A stretch of DNA of 64,000 nucleotides from Streptomyces chrestomyceticus JCM 4735 (GTDB lineage Bacteria; Actinomycetota; Actinomycetes; Streptomycetales; Streptomycetaceae). A program made the position numbers and the translations under genes. Below are positions 1 to 9,382 of the stretch, one piece after another. The notes below the pieces were generated by a model that worked only from the letters and a program-made list of their open reading frames with translations, searched no databases and was not told the DNA's origin. The stretch covers positions 7,564,001-7,628,000 of the forward strand of contig NZ_BHZC01000001.1 in NCBI RefSeq assembly GCF_003865135.1, read 5' to 3'. Position 1 is the stretch's first letter, and each line of letters begins with the position of its first letter.

Positions 1-2
1 TG

Positions 3-407
3 CGCCGCAGCGGCGGCAACGCGCCCGTCCCCGCGGTGGCCCCCGCCGAACTGTCCGACACCGCTCCGCTGGAATCGCCGGTCGAGGAGGAGTTCCGGGT
101 CGGCACGATGGCGCTCGCCTGGGACGGCGACGAACAGCGCATGATCATCGAGGCCCAGGCACTGGTCGAGCTGGAGGCCGACACCGACGAGGATCTCGCC
201 GAGGCCGAGGAGCGGCTGCTCCAGGACGACGAGAACGGCCCGCCGATGCTGCGCGTGCGCCTCACCGGCACGATGGCCCGCTCCTTCGCCAAGCGGGCCC
301 TGGAAGTCGTCAACGCGGGGCGCCCGCCGTGCCCGCTGTGCAGCCTGCCGCTCGACCCGGAGGGACACGTATGCCCGCGTCAGAACGGATACCGGCGGGA
401 CGCGTGA
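3..407 (+). CDS. DUF3090 family protein, C-terminal part (5' end outside window)
   Basis: The reading frame is open from the first bases of the window, so only the C-terminal part (about 134 codons) is present; DUF3090 proteins are usually near 190 residues. The visible part is acidic in the middle and ends in a cysteine motif, CPLCSLPLDPEGHVCP, that could bind zinc. The molecular function of the family is unknown. In actinobacteria it sits beside a phosphatidylinositol-kinase-like gene and mshC, as here. Its TGA lies just before the start of the next gene, so the two are probably co-transcribed. The GTG at 36 is internal and not the likely start. Confidence 0.85.
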   Translation, partial: RRSGGNAPVPAVAPAELSDTAPLESPVEEEFRVGTMALAWDGDEQRMIIEAQALVELEADTDEDLAEAEERLLQDDENGPPMLRVRLTGTMARSFAKRALEVVNAGRPPCPLCSLPLDPEGHVCPRQNGYRRDA

Positions 408-424
408 TGCCGGGGGAGGAGACG

Positions 425-1435
425 GTGACGGCGGGCGGCGGACCGGCCGGCCAGGCGGCAGCGGGCCGGGTGGCGGGCGGCCGTACGGGTGACGGCCAGG
501 GTGACGGCCCGAGGGACGGTCAGGGTGACAGCCCGGACGGCGGCCCGGCCCGGCAGGCGAACGGCGACGGGAGCGGCGGGGCGACCGGCAGCGGGAACGG
601 CAGCGCGCCCGGCGGCATATCCGCCCGTGCCACGGCCCGCCCGGGGCGGCTGACCGCCGAGGCCCTCACCCACGGCGAGCTGACCGTACGCGGACAGGTT
701 CGCGAGGCGTCCAACGCCGTCCTGTACTGCACGGTCACCCACGGGGACATCAGCGGCACCTGCGTCTACAAGCCCGTCGCCGGCGAGCGCCCGCTGTGGG
801 ACTTCCCCGACGGCACGCTCGCCCAGCGCGAGGTCGCCGCGTACGAGGTGTCCCGGGCCACCGGCTGGGACCTGGTCCCCACCACCGTGCTGCGCGACGG
901 CCCGTACGGGCAGGGCATGGTCCAGGAGTGGATCGAGGCGGCGCCCGAGGGCGCGGAGCTGCTGGCGCTGGTCGAGGGGGAGGAGCCGGGGCCCGGCTGG
1001 AAACCGGTGGGTTTCGCCGAAGTGGGCGAAGGGCGTACGGCGCTTCTGGTACACGCCGACGACGAACGGCTGCGGCGCCTGGCCGTGCTGGACGCCGTCA
1101 TCAACAACGGCGACCGCAAGGGCGGCCATCTGCTGCCCGCCGAGGGCGGCCGGCTCTACGCCATCGACCACGGTGTGACCTTCAACGCCGAGGACAAGCT
1201 GCGTACGCTCCTGTGGGGCTGGGCGGGTGAGCCGCTGACCGAGGAGGCCCGCGAGGTGCTGGGGCGGCTCGCCACGGAGCTGGAGGAAGGCGCTCCGCTC
1301 GCCGCCCGGCTCGCCGGACTGATCACCGCGGCCGAGCTGGCGGCGCTGCGCGCCCGGGTGGCGGACCTGCTGCGCACCGGCGTGCACCCGCGGCCCGGCG
1401 GGGACTGGCCGCCGATCCCCTGGCCGCCGGTCTGA
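425..1435 (+). CDS. Phosphatidylinositol 3-/4-kinase-like protein (SCO1 family)
   Basis: Atypical kinase-fold protein found next to DUF3090 and mshC in actinobacteria; substrate unknown. After roughly 75 low-complexity Gly/Asp-rich residues the conserved part begins near [15 protein letters not shown]. It holds a nucleotide-binding lysine (TCVYKPV), a catalytic-loop-like [10 protein letters not shown] and a metal-binding-like AIDHGVTF. The GTG at 425 is chosen because GGGGGAGGAG lies directly upstream. An ATG at 407 overlaps the DUF3090 stop (TGATG) and would add six residues; an ATG at 371 is also in frame. It follows DUF3090 with almost no gap, so co-transcription is likely. The family assignment is firm; the reaction is not known to me. 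Confidence 0.82.
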   Translation: MTAGGGPAGQAAAGRVAGGRTGDGQGDGPRDGQGDSPDGGPARQANGDGSGGATGSGNGSAPGGISARATARPGRLTAEALTHGELTVRGQVREASNAVLYCTVTHGDISGTCVYKPVAGERPLWDFPDGTLAQREVAAYEVSRATGWDLVPTTVLRDGPYGQGMVQEWIEAAPEGAELLALVEGEEPGPGWKPVGFAEVGEGRTALLVHADDERLRRLAVLDAVINNGDRKGGHLLPAEGGRLYAIDHGVTFNAEDKLRTLLWGWAGEPLTEEAREVLGRLATELEEGAPLAARLAGLITAAELAALRARVADLLRTGVHPRPGGDWPPIPWPPV

Positions 1436-1518
1436 GACGTGGTGGGGGCGGCTTGCGGCACCCGTCGGACCGCTGCTGCGAGGGGCCTCGACGCCCGCTG
1501 TAGTACGTCGTAGCAGGC

Positions 1519-1540
1519 CCGGGGCCTTACCGGGCCCCGG
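1519..1540 (+). terminator. GC-rich hairpin after the kinase-like gene
   Basis: CCGGGGCC pairs perfectly with GGCCCCGG across a six-base loop, between the kinase-like gene and mshC. There is no T-run, as is common in Streptomyces. It suggests mshC is read from its own promoter. Confidence 0.5.
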
Positions 1541-1634
1541 CGGCCGCTCGGCCAGCACATTTCTCCCCTCCGCACAAGAGGGCCTTCTCGGCCAAGATCC
1601 GAGGTCCGGTTCGTATGCGGAACGTGCATCCGGT

Positions 1635-1640
1635 TACGCT
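1635..1640 (+). promoter_or_regulatory. -10 box of a probably leaderless mshC promoter
   Basis: TACGCT ends six bases before the mshC ATG at 1647, which would place transcription initiation at or next to the start codon. No Shine-Dalgarno sequence is visible between them. The -35 region is weak. Confidence 0.45.
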
Positions 1641-1646
1641 CAAGAC

Positions 1647-2876
1647 ATGCATGCATGGCCCGCTTCTGAGGTCCCCGCCCTGCCCGGCCAGGGCCGCGAC
1701 CTGAGGATCCACGACACCGCGACCGGCGGACGGGTGACCCTCGCCCCCGGTCCCGTCGCCCGTATCTATGTCTGCGGCATCACGCCGTACGACGCCACCC
1801 ACATGGGGCACGCGGCGACCTACAACGCGTTCGACCTGGTTCAGCGCGTGTGGCTCGACACGAAGCGCCAGGTGCACTACGTGCAGAACGTCACCGACGT
1901 CGACGACCCCCTCCTGGAGCGGGCCCTGGCCACCGGCGACGACTGGACCGCGCTCGCCGAGCGGGAGACCGCCCTGTTCCGCGAGGACATGACGGCCCTG
2001 CGGATGCTCCCGCCGCGCGAGTACGTGGGCGCCGTCGAGGCCATACCGTGGATCGTCCCGATGGTCGAGCGGCTGCGCGACAGCGGCGCCGCCTACGAGC
2101 TCGAAGGCGACATCTACTTCTCCGTCGAGGCCGACCGGCACTTCGGCGAGGTCTCCCGGCTCGACGCCGAGGCGATGCGGGTGCTGTCCGCCGAGCGCGG
2201 CGGCGACCCGGAGCGCCCCGGCAAGAAGAACCCGCTCGACCCGATGCTGTGGATGGCCGCCCGCGACGGTGACCCGAGCTGGGACGGCGCCTCGCTCGGG
2301 CGCGGCCGCCCGGGCTGGCACATCGAGTGCGTGGCCATCGCCCTGCAGTACCTCGGCATGGGCTTCGACGTGCAGGGTGGCGGCTCCGACCTCGCCTTCC
2401 CGCACCACGAGATGGGCGCCTCGCACGCCCAGGCCCTGACCGGCGAGCACCCCTTCGCCCAGGCATATGTGCACGCCGGCATGGTCGCCCTGAACGGCGA
2501 GAAGATGTCCAAGTCCAAGGGCAACCTGGTCTTCGTCTCCAAGGTGCGGCGCGACGGCACGGACCCGGCGGCGATCCGCCTGGCCCTGCTCGCGCACCAC
2601 TACCGGGCCGACTGGGAGTGGACGGACGCGGTCCTGGACGAGGCCGTGGAGCGGCTGGCGCGCTGGCGCGCCGCGGTCTCCCGCCCGGACGGGCCGCCGG
2701 CCGACGCGCTGCTGGAGGAGATCCGTACGGCGCTGGCGGACGACCTGGACTCGCCGGCCGCGCTCGCCGCGGTCGACCGCTGGGCCGCCGCGCAGACCGC
2801 GGACGGCGGCAGCGACGAGGGCGCGCCCGGCCTCGTGTCGCGGGCCGTGGACGCCCTGCTCGGCGTCGCCCTGTGA
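1647..2876 (+). CDS. mshC: Cysteine--1-D-myo-inosityl 2-amino-2-deoxy-alpha-D-glucopyranoside ligase (mycothiol biosynthesis)
   Basis: MshC joins cysteine to glucosaminyl-inositol with ATP, the third step of mycothiol synthesis in the cytoplasm. The 409-residue protein resembles class I cysteinyl-tRNA synthetase. It has the HIGH-type signature THMGHAA near residues 50-56, the KMSKS loop KMSKSKGN near 285-292, and zinc-site residues at CGIT (near residue 36), WHIECVA and PHHEMG. Length is normal for the family. The ATG at 1647 fits the usual MHAWPA start of streptomycete MshC. A -10 box just upstream suggests a leaderless transcript, and a strong hairpin follows the stop. Confidence 0.96.
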   Translation: MHAWPASEVPALPGQGRDLRIHDTATGGRVTLAPGPVARIYVCGITPYDATHMGHAATYNAFDLVQRVWLDTKRQVHYVQNVTDVDDPLLERALATGDDWTALAERETALFREDMTALRMLPPREYVGAVEAIPWIVPMVERLRDSGAAYELEGDIYFSVEADRHFGEVSRLDAEAMRVLSAERGGDPERPGKKNPLDPMLWMAARDGDPSWDGASLGRGRPGWHIECVAIALQYLGMGFDVQGGGSDLAFPHHEMGASHAQALTGEHPFAQAYVHAGMVALNGEKMSKSKGNLVFVSKVRRDGTDPAAIRLALLAHHYRADWEWTDAVLDEAVERLARWRAAVSRPDGPPADALLEEIRTALADDLDSPAALAAVDRWAAAQTADGGSDEGAPGLVSRAVDALLGVAL

Positions 2877-2923
2877 CGCGCTGACGCGCCGCGGACGAAA
2901 CGGTTCGCCGCTGCCTTCCTTCC

Positions 2924-2953
2924 GGGGCGTTCCCTCTCGCGAGGGAGCGCCCC
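2924..2953 (+). terminator. Transcription terminator hairpin after mshC
   Basis: A 13-base stem (GGGGCGTTCCCTC with GAGGGAGCGCCCC, one G-T pair) closes over a four-base loop, about 50 bases after the mshC stop. No U-tract follows. Confidence 0.65.
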
Positions 2954-3049
2954 GCTTCACTTGTGAAGACGTGCCGGTGCGGCGTACGGCGGGTACCGGG
3001 GTGTGCTGGGCTGAGGGGTCACAGGCACCCCGCAGGAAGGACGCGCACC

Positions 3050-4000
3050 ATGACACGTTCCCTGTCCCGCCGAAGACTGCTCGCCACCGCCGCCGCACTG
3101 GGCGCCGGCGCCGCACTCGGGCCCCTGGCCGCGCCGGCCCGCGCGGGCGGCCGGTGGCCCACCACGATCCCCCTGCCCGACGGGTTCCGCCCCGAGGGCA
3201 TCGCCATCGGCCCCGGCCCGTACGCGTACTTCGGCTCCCTGGCCGACGCCTCGGTCTACCGCGCCGACCTGGCCACCGGCCGGGGACGGCTGATCACCGG
3301 CAGCCTCGGTACGGGCCGACAGGCCGTCGGCATGAAGACCGACGCCCGGGGGCGCCTGTTCGTCGCGGGCGGCCCGGGCGCGCTCCGCGTCATCGACACC
3401 CGCGACGGCGCCGTCCTGGCGTCCTACCGGGCCGGCGACGGACAGAACTTCGTCAACGACGTCATCCTCACCCGCGACGCCGCCTACTTCACCGACAGCT
3501 TCCGCCCCGAACTCCACGTCCTGCCCCTCGGCAAGAACGGCGAACTCCCCGGCCCCGACGGCCTCCGCACCCTGCCGCTGACCGGCGAGTGGGTCCAGGG
3601 CGGCGACTTCACGGCGAACGGCATCGAACACACCCCGGACGGCACGGCGCTGCTCGTCGTCAACGACTACGCGGGCGCCCTCTTCCGGGTCGACCGGCGC
3701 ACCGGCCACGCCCGCAAGGTGACGCACACCGGCCCGCGGCTCGTGAACGGTGACGGACTGCTGCTCCTGGACCAGGACCTGTACGTCGTGCAGCAGGCCC
3801 AGAACGCCGTCGACGTGCTGCGCCTGAACCGCATCGGGTCGTACGGCCGGGCGATCGCCCGTATCACCGACCCGCGCTTCCAGATACCGACCACCGCCGC
3901 CGCCTGGGGCGACCGCATCTACCTGCCCAACGCGCGCTTCGACGTGGACCCGCCGCTGCCGACCACGACGTACACGGCGGTCGCGGTGGATCGCGTGTGA
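3050..4000 (+). CDS. Tat-exported SMP-30/gluconolactonase-like beta-propeller protein
   Basis: Secreted protein of 316 residues. The N-terminus has a twin-arginine motif (SRRRLL) followed by an alanine-rich hydrophobic stretch ending near APARAGG, a typical Tat signal. The mature part resembles SMP-30/LRE-type propellers: RPEGIAIGPG, VNDVILTRDAAYFTDS and ANGIEHTPDG are blade-like repeats. Relatives in Streptomyces are often labelled superoxide dismutase; nothing here supports that. The ATG at 3050 is chosen for the AGGAAGG about ten bases upstream; the longer frame from 2963 would bury the signal peptide. The gene is monocistronic and converges on the serine hydrolase. Substrate unknown. Confidence 0.8.
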   Translation: MTRSLSRRRLLATAAALGAGAALGPLAAPARAGGRWPTTIPLPDGFRPEGIAIGPGPYAYFGSLADASVYRADLATGRGRLITGSLGTGRQAVGMKTDARGRLFVAGGPGALRVIDTRDGAVLASYRAGDGQNFVNDVILTRDAAYFTDSFRPELHVLPLGKNGELPGPDGLRTLPLTGEWVQGGDFTANGIEHTPDGTALLVVNDYAGALFRVDRRTGHARKVTHTGPRLVNGDGLLLLDQDLYVVQQAQNAVDVLRLNRIGSYGRAIARITDPRFQIPTTAAAWGDRIYLPNARFDVDPPLPTTTYTAVAVDRV

Positions 4001-4043
4001 CGGACCGGCGTTCCGTGGCGGCAGGCAGTGGCCGCACCCCGTC

Positions 4044-5234
4044 TCAGCGCCTGCCCGGCGCGAAGGTGGCCTGGACGAGGCGCTGGGCGACCGGGTTCAT
4101 CGTCTCGGCCTTGGCGTCGACCGCGTTGACGGAGTACACGAGCGTCCGGCAGAGGTTCCGGTCGGCGGCGAAGAGGGTGCTGTAGCCGGGGCGGGCACCG
4201 CTCTTGCCCCAGAGGACGCGGCCGCCGCCGAGATCCTGGCGTTCGAGTCCGGCGCTCAGCCGGGCGCCCTCGATGTCGGGGACGGTGAACATCTCCGTGT
4301 CCAGCAGCGGTTGCGGCACGAGCTCGCCCCGGAACAGCGCGACGAGGAACTTCTCCAGGTCAGCGGTGGTGGAGATCATGTCTCCGGCCGCCCAGCGGTC
4401 CGACATGTTCCAGTCGGTGGCGTCCACCACCGCACCGTTCGCCAGGCGCTGGTAGCCCCGGTGGTGCGGGCCGTGGATGCGCGGGTCGGGTCCCGCGGGG
4501 AACGAGGTGTGCGTCATGCCGGCCGGGCGGAAGATCCGGTTCCGCGCCTGGTGCGCGTACGTGTCGCCGGTGACCTTCTCGATCAGCAGGCCGAGCACGG
4601 TGTAGTCGATGTTGGCATATCGCTGCTTCTTGCCCGGCCCCTCGTCCGGCCCCCGGTAGGGGCCCTTGGCGACGGACGCCGCGACGACATCGCGCGGGGT
4701 GAGGGTCCGGAAGCGGTTCTCGTACCCCTCGGCGTTCTCCGCGCCGAGGGACGCACCCGGCCGCAGCCCGCTGGTGAAGGTCAGCAGCTGCCGTACGGTG
4801 ATCGGCTCGAAGGTCGCGGGCAGCAGGCCGGGCAGGTAGTGCTGTACGGTGCCGTCCAGGTCGATCTTGTGCTCGGCGGCGAGCTGGAGCACGATCGCCG
4901 AGGTGACCGCCTTGGTGGTCGAGCCCGCTCGGAACCGGGCGTTCTCCAGGGGGCCCTGGCCGGTCCTCAAGGAGCGGACCCCGGCGCTGCCGTGCCAGGT
5001 CTCCTGCCCGCCCACGCGTACCAGGGCCGCGGTCGTGTCCCTGTCCGGGAGTCCGCGGAGAGCTCGTCCGAGCGCTTCGGTGTCCAGCCCAGTCCATGGA
5101 GAGGACGCCGTCGGGCGCGCGCAGGACGCCTCGGCCGGTGCGGGCGCCGCGGTCGCCGGTACCGCGGTGGCCCCCGTGACGAGCGTGATGGTCAGGGCGG
5201 CGGTCAGGGCGACCGTACGGATGCGGGTGCGCAA
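4044..5234 (-). CDS. Serine hydrolase, D-alanyl-D-alanine carboxypeptidase / class C beta-lactamase family
   Basis: Exported active-site serine enzyme of the penicillin-binding fold. The nucleophile motif is STTK (SxxK), the second motif is YAN (YxN) and the third is KSG in WGKSGARPGY. A hydrophobic signal segment follows RTRIRTVAL at the N-terminus. I place the start at a TTG (5234) with GGAG six bases upstream, giving 396 residues that begin directly with the signal peptide; an in-frame ATG at 5312 would add 26 residues that look like untranslated leader. Family members cut peptidoglycan D-Ala-D-Ala bonds, beta-lactams or esters; the exact substrate cannot be read from the sequence. It stands alone, convergent with the propeller gene. 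Confidence 0.85.
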   Translation of the reverse strand: MRTRIRTVALTAALTITLVTGATAVPATAAPAPAEASCARPTASSPWTGLDTEALGRALRGLPDRDTTAALVRVGGQETWHGSAGVRSLRTGQGPLENARFRAGSTTKAVTSAIVLQLAAEHKIDLDGTVQHYLPGLLPATFEPITVRQLLTFTSGLRPGASLGAENAEGYENRFRTLTPRDVVAASVAKGPYRGPDEGPGKKQRYANIDYTVLGLLIEKVTGDTYAHQARNRIFRPAGMTHTSFPAGPDPRIHGPHHRGYQRLANGAVVDATDWNMSDRWAAGDMISTTADLEKFLVALFRGELVPQPLLDTEMFTVPDIEGARLSAGLERQDLGGGRVLWGKSGARPGYSTLFAADRNLCRTLVYSVNAVDAKAETMNPVAQRLVQATFAPGRR

Positions 5235-5352
5235 GAGGGCTCCAAGGGGCGGGCGAGCCGGGGCTCGTTCGTACGAAGACGAAGAGCAGCTTCTCCCGCA
5301 CGGGCTCACCAAAGATCACCGATGAGGAGGAGCCCGCCCAGGCCGCGCCTTA

Positions 5353-5376
5353 GGGGACGACCCGGAGGCCGTCCCC
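5353..5376 (-). terminator. Hairpin after the PAC2 gene
   Basis: GGGGACG pairs with CGTCCCC over a ten-base loop, eight bases beyond the PAC2 stop codon on the minus strand. Short stem without a T-run, so moderate confidence. Confidence 0.45.
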
Positions 5377-5383
5377 GGTGGTA

Positions 5384-6562
5384 TCACTCCTCGGAGTCGT
5401 CAGCCCGGCCGTCCACCCGGTCGTCCGTCCTGTCGTCCCCGCGACCGCCCTCCGACGCCCCCTTGGTGTCCGGCTTCCCGGCCTCCGGTTCCGCGGTGTC
5501 CGGACCCGTGGACTCCGCCGCGCTCCCGGGCTCACCGTTCGGACTCCTCGACTCCCTCGGCTCCTTCGCGTCCTTGGAATCCTTCGCGTCCTTCGGCTCC
5601 TTGGCCGCCGGCTTCGGCGGTCGGGTGCGCCCGCTCGCCGTGTCCCGCAGGTACGAGCCGTCGCGGCCGTCGGCCACCCCGCCCTCGGTCGCCAGGCCGG
5701 GCCCGGCCTGCGGGTCGCGGCGCCGCAGATAGCGTTCGAACTCGCGGGCGATGGCCTCGCCCGACGCCTCCGGGAGGTCGGCGGTGTCCCGCGCCTCCTC
5801 CAGCGACTGGACGTACTCGGCGACCTCGCTGTCCTCCGCCGCCAGTTGGTCCACGCCCAACTGCCAGGCGCGCGCGTCCTCGCTCAGCTCGCCCAGCGGG
5901 ATACGCAGGTCGAGCAGGTCCTCCAGGCGGTTGAGCAGGGCCAGGGTCGCCTTCGGGTTCGGCGGCTGCGAGACGTAGTGCGGCACCGCCGCCCACAGGC
6001 TGACCGCCGGGACGCCCGCGTGGGTGCACGCCTCCTGGAGGATGCCGACGATGCCGGTGGGGCCCTCGTACCGGGTCTCCTCCAGGTCCATCGTGCGGGC
6101 CAGGTCCGGGTCGGAGGTGACCCCGCTGACCGGCACCGGCCGGGTGTGCGGGGTGTCGCCGAGCAGCGCGCCCAGCACCACCAGCATCTCCACGCCCAGC
6201 TCGTGCGCGAAGCCCAGGATCTCGTTGCAGAACGAGCGCCAGCGCATGCTGGGTTCGATGCCGCGCACCAGCACCAGGTCGCGCGGCTTGCCCTTGCCGT
6301 TCGCGTCGGCGATCCGCACGACGGACAGCCGTGTGGTGGGCCACGTGATCTTGCGGACGCCACCGTCCAGCCAGACCGTCGGGCGGTTGACCTGGAAGTC
6401 GTAGTAGTCCTCCGCGTCCAGCGCGGCGAACACCTCCCCCTTCCACTCCCGGTCCAGATGCGCGACCGCGGCGGAGGCGGCGTCGCCGGCGTCGTTCCAG
6501 CCCTCGAACGCGGCCACCATGACCGGGTCGATCAGCTCGGGAACTCCGTCGAGCTCGATCAC
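5384..6562 (-). CDS. PAC2 family protein (proteasome-assembly-chaperone-2-like fold)
   Basis: The first 300 or so residues match the actinobacterial PAC2 family, seen in [18 protein letters not shown] near the N-terminus and [19 protein letters not shown]. The last 90 residues are low-complexity and charged, with lysine/aspartate repeats ([18 protein letters not shown]) and many acidic residues, probably disordered. The GTG at 6562 has AAGGAGG seven bases upstream. The family is named for a eukaryotic proteasome chaperone; a role in Pup-proteasome assembly is not established, and the proteasome genes lie 31 kb away. Stop is followed by a hairpin. Function unknown. Confidence 0.87.
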   Translation of the reverse strand: MIELDGVPELIDPVMVAAFEGWNDAGDAASAAVAHLDREWKGEVFAALDAEDYYDFQVNRPTVWLDGGVRKITWPTTRLSVVRIADANGKGKPRDLVLVRGIEPSMRWRSFCNEILGFAHELGVEMLVVLGALLGDTPHTRPVPVSGVTSDPDLARTMDLEETRYEGPTGIVGILQEACTHAGVPAVSLWAAVPHYVSQPPNPKATLALLNRLEDLLDLRIPLGELSEDARAWQLGVDQLAAEDSEVAEYVQSLEEARDTADLPEASGEAIAREFERYLRRRDPQAGPGLATEGGVADGRDGSYLRDTASGRTRPPKPAAKEPKDAKDSKDAKEPRESRSPNGEPGSAAESTGPDTAEPEAGKPDTKGASEGGRGDDRTDDRVDGRADDSEE

Positions 6563-6690
6563 CCAGCGCCTCCTTCCGACCGGCGCCGCCTCCTCGGGGC
6601 GGTCACCGGCAGCAGTTCCATTGCGTGCGCCCCCAGCCTACGGCGTCCGTGGGAGCCCCACGCAGCCCCTGTGCACGAACGAGTGTGCAT

Positions 6691-6701
6691 ACATCCGACG
6701 T
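6691..6701. promoter_or_regulatory. Predicted FadR-family operator, distal copy
   Basis: ACATCCGACGT, a palindrome with one arm mismatch around a central base. It differs by one base from the perfect ACATCCGATGT upstream of the regulator at 11448-12119. It is preceded by GCAT, like that copy. Confidence 0.5.
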
Positions 6702-6841
6702 GTTCGGATTCCGTCCGGCCCGCCTCCCGGCCGCCTCCCGTCCGCCCTCCGCGGCGCCCCGGACCCCGCCCCGCGTCCGGGTCCGGACAGCGGCGGGCAA
6801 CTCCGCCGCGCCCTCTGGACGGTGGTGGGCAGCGGCGCTAT

Positions 6842-6852
6842 ACATCGGAGGT
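6842..6852. promoter_or_regulatory. Predicted FadR-family operator, proximal copy 1
   Basis: ACATCGGAGGT, four of five arm pairs intact, in the context TATACATC. Assigned by similarity to the palindrome before the FadR-type regulator gene. Confidence 0.5.
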
Positions 6853-6859
6853 CCGGGAA

Positions 6860-6870
6860 AGGTCCGATGT
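6860..6870. promoter_or_regulatory. Predicted FadR-family operator, proximal copy 2
   Basis: AGGTCCGATGT, four of five arm pairs intact. Its centre is 18 bases from that of the copy at 6842, compatible with a pair of dimers. Confidence 0.45.
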
Positions 6871-6898
6871 CCGTCCGCACCTCGCCGGAGGCGTACGC

Positions 6899-8224
6899 AT
6901 GGCCGTCACCGCATCCGCGCCCGTCACGGAGGTCGAGGTCCACGACGTCCGCTTTCCCACCTCGCGGCGGCGCGAGGGCTCGGACGCCATGAACCCGGAC
7001 CCCGACTACTCCGCCGCCTACGTCGTCCTGCACACCGCCGACGGCGGCCGGGGGCACGGCCTGTGCTTCACCATCGGCCGCGGCAACGACCTCGCCGCCG
7101 CCGCGATCCGCGCCCTCGCCCCGGCCGTGACCGGCCGCCCGGCCCCCGTGACGGCCGCCGGTCTGGCCGCCCTGCACCGCGACCTGACCCATGACTCGCA
7201 GCTTCGCTGGCTCGGACCGGAGAAGGGCGTGACGCACATGGCGGCCGGGGCACTCGTCAACGCCGCCTGGGACCTGGCCGCCACCCGCGCCGGCCTGCCG
7301 CTGTGGGCGTTCCTGGCCGCCATGCCGCCCGAGGAGCTGGTCTCCCTCGTCGACTTCCGCTACCTCACCGACGCGCTGACCCCGGACGAGGCGCTGGCGA
7401 TCCTGCGGGCCGCCGCGCCCGGCCGCGAGGAACGCGCCGCCCGGCTCCGCGCCGAGGGCTACCCCGCGTACGCCACCTCGCCCGGCTGGCTCGGCCACGA
7501 CGACGCCACGCTCGTACGGCTGGCCGAGCGGGCGGTGGCCGACGGGTTCGGGCAGATCAAGCTCAAGGTGGGTGCCGATCTCGACGACGACCTGCGGCGG
7601 CTGCGGCTGGTACGGGAGGCCGTCGGGCCCGAGGTGCGCATCGCGGTCGACGCCAACCAGCGCTGGGACGTGGCCGACGCGGTGCGCTGGATGACCGCGC
7701 TCGCGCCGTACCGGCCGTACTGGATCGAGGAGCCGACCAGCCCCGACGACATCCTGGGGCACGCCGCCGTGCGGGCCGGGCAGCCGGTCAAGGTCGCCAC
7801 CGGGGAGCACGCCGCCAACCGCGTCGTCTTCAAGCAGTTGCTCCAGGCCCGGGCGGTGGACTTCGTCCAGATCGACGCGGCCCGGGTGGCGGGCGTCAAC
7901 GAGAACCTGGCGATCCTGCTGCTCGCGGCCAAGTACGGCGTGCCCGTATGCCCGCACGCGGGCGGGGTTGGGCTGTGCGAACTGGTGCAGCACCTGGCGA
8001 TGTTCGACTACGTGGCGGTCTCCGGGAGCCGGGAGGACCGGGCGATCGAGTACGTCGACCACCTCCACGAGCACTTCACCGACCCGGCCGTCGTCGAGGG
8101 CGGCCGCTACCGGGCACCCTCGGCCCCCGGCTTCTCGGCCCGCATGAAACCCGCCTCGGTCGCCGCGTACCGCTTCCCGGACGGGCCGGTATGGCGGGCC
8201 GGGGAAGAGGAGGCCGCGGAATGA
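6899..8224 (+). CDS. Enolase-superfamily sugar-acid dehydratase, probably L-fuconate dehydratase
   Basis: Mandelate-racemase/muconate-lactonizing enzyme of 441 residues. Active-site elements are all present: the K-x-K lysines in QIKLKVGAD (near 220), metal ligands Asp in AVDANQRWD (near 251), Glu in [10 protein letters not shown] (near 277) and Glu in ATGEHAANR (near 303), and the general-base region [11 protein letters not shown]. The N-terminus ([20 protein letters not shown]) and length match L-fuconate dehydratases, which convert L-fuconate to 2-keto-3-deoxy-L-fuconate. The SDR, aldo/keto reductase and fuconolactonase remnant downstream support that pathway. First gene of the operon; its TGA overlaps the next ATG (ATGA). 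Related 6-deoxy or aldonic acids are possible substrates. Confidence 0.88.
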   Translation: MAVTASAPVTEVEVHDVRFPTSRRREGSDAMNPDPDYSAAYVVLHTADGGRGHGLCFTIGRGNDLAAAAIRALAPAVTGRPAPVTAAGLAALHRDLTHDSQLRWLGPEKGVTHMAAGALVNAAWDLAATRAGLPLWAFLAAMPPEELVSLVDFRYLTDALTPDEALAILRAAAPGREERAARLRAEGYPAYATSPGWLGHDDATLVRLAERAVADGFGQIKLKVGADLDDDLRRLRLVREAVGPEVRIAVDANQRWDVADAVRWMTALAPYRPYWIEEPTSPDDILGHAAVRAGQPVKVATGEHAANRVVFKQLLQARAVDFVQIDAARVAGVNENLAILLLAAKYGVPVCPHAGGVGLCELVQHLAMFDYVAVSGSREDRAIEYVDHLHEHFTDPAVVEGGRYRAPSAPGFSARMKPASVAAYRFPDGPVWRAGEEEAAE

Positions 8225-9030
8225 GCGCCGCAACCGGACCGCACGCGTCCCTTACGGAAGCGCGCGACTTCGCCGGTATGGCGGCGATCGTCACCGGCGG
8301 CGCCTCCGGCATCGGCGCCGCCACCGCCGCCCTGCTGCTGCGCCGCGGCGCCCGCGTCGCCGTACTGGACCGCGACCCGGCCGGGGCGCCGCCCGGCACC
8401 GTGCCCGTCACGGCCGACGTGACCGACGACGCCGCCGTACGGGCAGCCGTCGCGGCGGCCGTGGGCGCGCTGGGCGGAGCGCTGGACACCCTCGTCGGCA
8501 ACGCGGGCATCGGCGCCGTCGGCACGGTGGAGGACAACGCCGACGAGGAGTGGCGGCACGTCCTCGACGTCAACGTCCTGGGGCTGGTGCGCACCGCGCG
8601 GGCCGCCCTGCCGCACCTGCGGCGTACGGCCGCCGCCCGCCCCGGCCGTGCGTCGATCACCCACACCTGCTCGATCGCCGCCACCGCCGGCCTGCCGCAG
8701 CGCGCCCTGTACGGCGCCAGCAAGGGAGCCGTGCTCTCCCTCACCCTCGCCATGGCCGCCGACCACGTCCGCGAAGGCATCCGCGTCAACTGCGTCAACC
8801 CCGGTACGGCCGACACCCCCTGGATCGGGCGGCTGCTGGACCAGGCCCCCGACCCGGCGGCCGAGCGGGCCGCGCTCGACGCCCGGCAGCCGACCGGCCG
8901 GATGGTCACCGCGGACGAAGTGGCCGCCGCCATCGCCCACTTGGCGTCCCCGGCCGCCTCCGGCATCACCGGCACCTCCCTCGCGGTCGACGGCGGGATG
9001 CAGGGACTGCGCCTGCGCCCCGCGCCCTGA
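8221..9030 (+). CDS. Short-chain dehydrogenase/reductase, probable 2-keto-3-deoxy-L-fuconate dehydrogenase
   Basis: Classical SDR of 269 residues: cofactor motif TGGASGIG near the N-terminus, NAGIG in the middle, catalytic YGASK and a C-terminal LAVDGGMQG. It begins inside the stop of the dehydratase gene (ATGA overlap), indicating translational coupling. In oxidative L-fucose degradation such an SDR oxidises 2-keto-3-deoxy-L-fuconate at C4 with NAD; that substrate is inferred only from the neighbours. No damage is visible. It is followed by a sugar-binding-protein remnant and the aldo/keto reductase gene on the same strand. Confidence 0.85.
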   Translation: MSAATGPHASLTEARDFAGMAAIVTGGASGIGAATAALLLRRGARVAVLDRDPAGAPPGTVPVTADVTDDAAVRAAVAAAVGALGGALDTLVGNAGIGAVGTVEDNADEEWRHVLDVNVLGLVRTARAALPHLRRTAAARPGRASITHTCSIAATAGLPQRALYGASKGAVLSLTLAMAADHVREGIRVNCVNPGTADTPWIGRLLDQAPDPAAERAALDARQPTGRMVTADEVAAAIAHLASPAASGITGTSLAVDGGMQGLRLRPAP

Positions 9031-9045
9031 TCCGTACGGCTCAGG

Positions 9046-9335
9046 GTGCGCGGCACGGCAGCCTGTGCCGTACTGCTCGCCGCCGCGCTCACCGGCTGCA
9101 ACCGAGGCAGCGAGGCCCGGGGCAGGATCGGCATCGACCTGCCGCGCACGGACATCGAGGTGGTCGTGATCACCCCGCAGGACACCGGCGCCATCAGGGT
9201 GCCCTCAGCTCCGTCAACAGGCGGGGCCGCCCCGAGGCGTTCGCAGCCTGCACGCGGCGGAAGGACCCCGGCATCACCGTGCACTGGAAGGGCGAGACCG
9301 CCTCCGCCAAGCTGCTCTACAGGCGCGGTTCCTGA
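9046..9335 (+). pseudogene. Remnant of a periplasmic sugar-binding lipoprotein (ABC transporter)
   Basis: A GTG at 9046 opens a lipoprotein signal with lipobox LTGC, then GRIGIDLPRTD and VVVITPQDTGAI, both typical of ribose-type sugar-binding proteins. About 50 residues that should separate these motifs are missing. The frame then changes: the next frame reads SSVNRRGRPEAFAAC and PGITVHWKGETASAK, resembling a later part of such proteins, and stops at 9335. An intact protein would be about 330 residues; fewer than 100 remain. Internal deletions plus a frameshift mark it as decayed. No permease or ATPase gene remains beside it. Assignment rests on motif memory and is moderately sure. Confidence 0.55.
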
Positions 9336-9382
9336 ACGGCCCCGACGAGCGGGACCCGGGATCCGGGACCAAGGAGGCCGAC

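Larger units (their letters stand above)
6563..6898. promoter_or_regulatory. Divergent control region between PAC2 and the fucose-type operon
   Basis: This 336-base stretch holds no credible gene. It contains three imperfect palindromes listed separately (6691, 6842 and 6860) that match a perfect palindrome in front of the FadR-type regulator gene. The two sites nearest the operon have centres 18 bases apart and lie 29-57 bases before the dehydratase start, where they could block the promoter or elongation. Confidence 0.6.

Noticed and set aside
5384..6562. PAC2 protein as a proteasome assembly factor
   Set aside because: Name-based only; the gene is far from prcBA and bacterial 20S cores are known to assemble without it.
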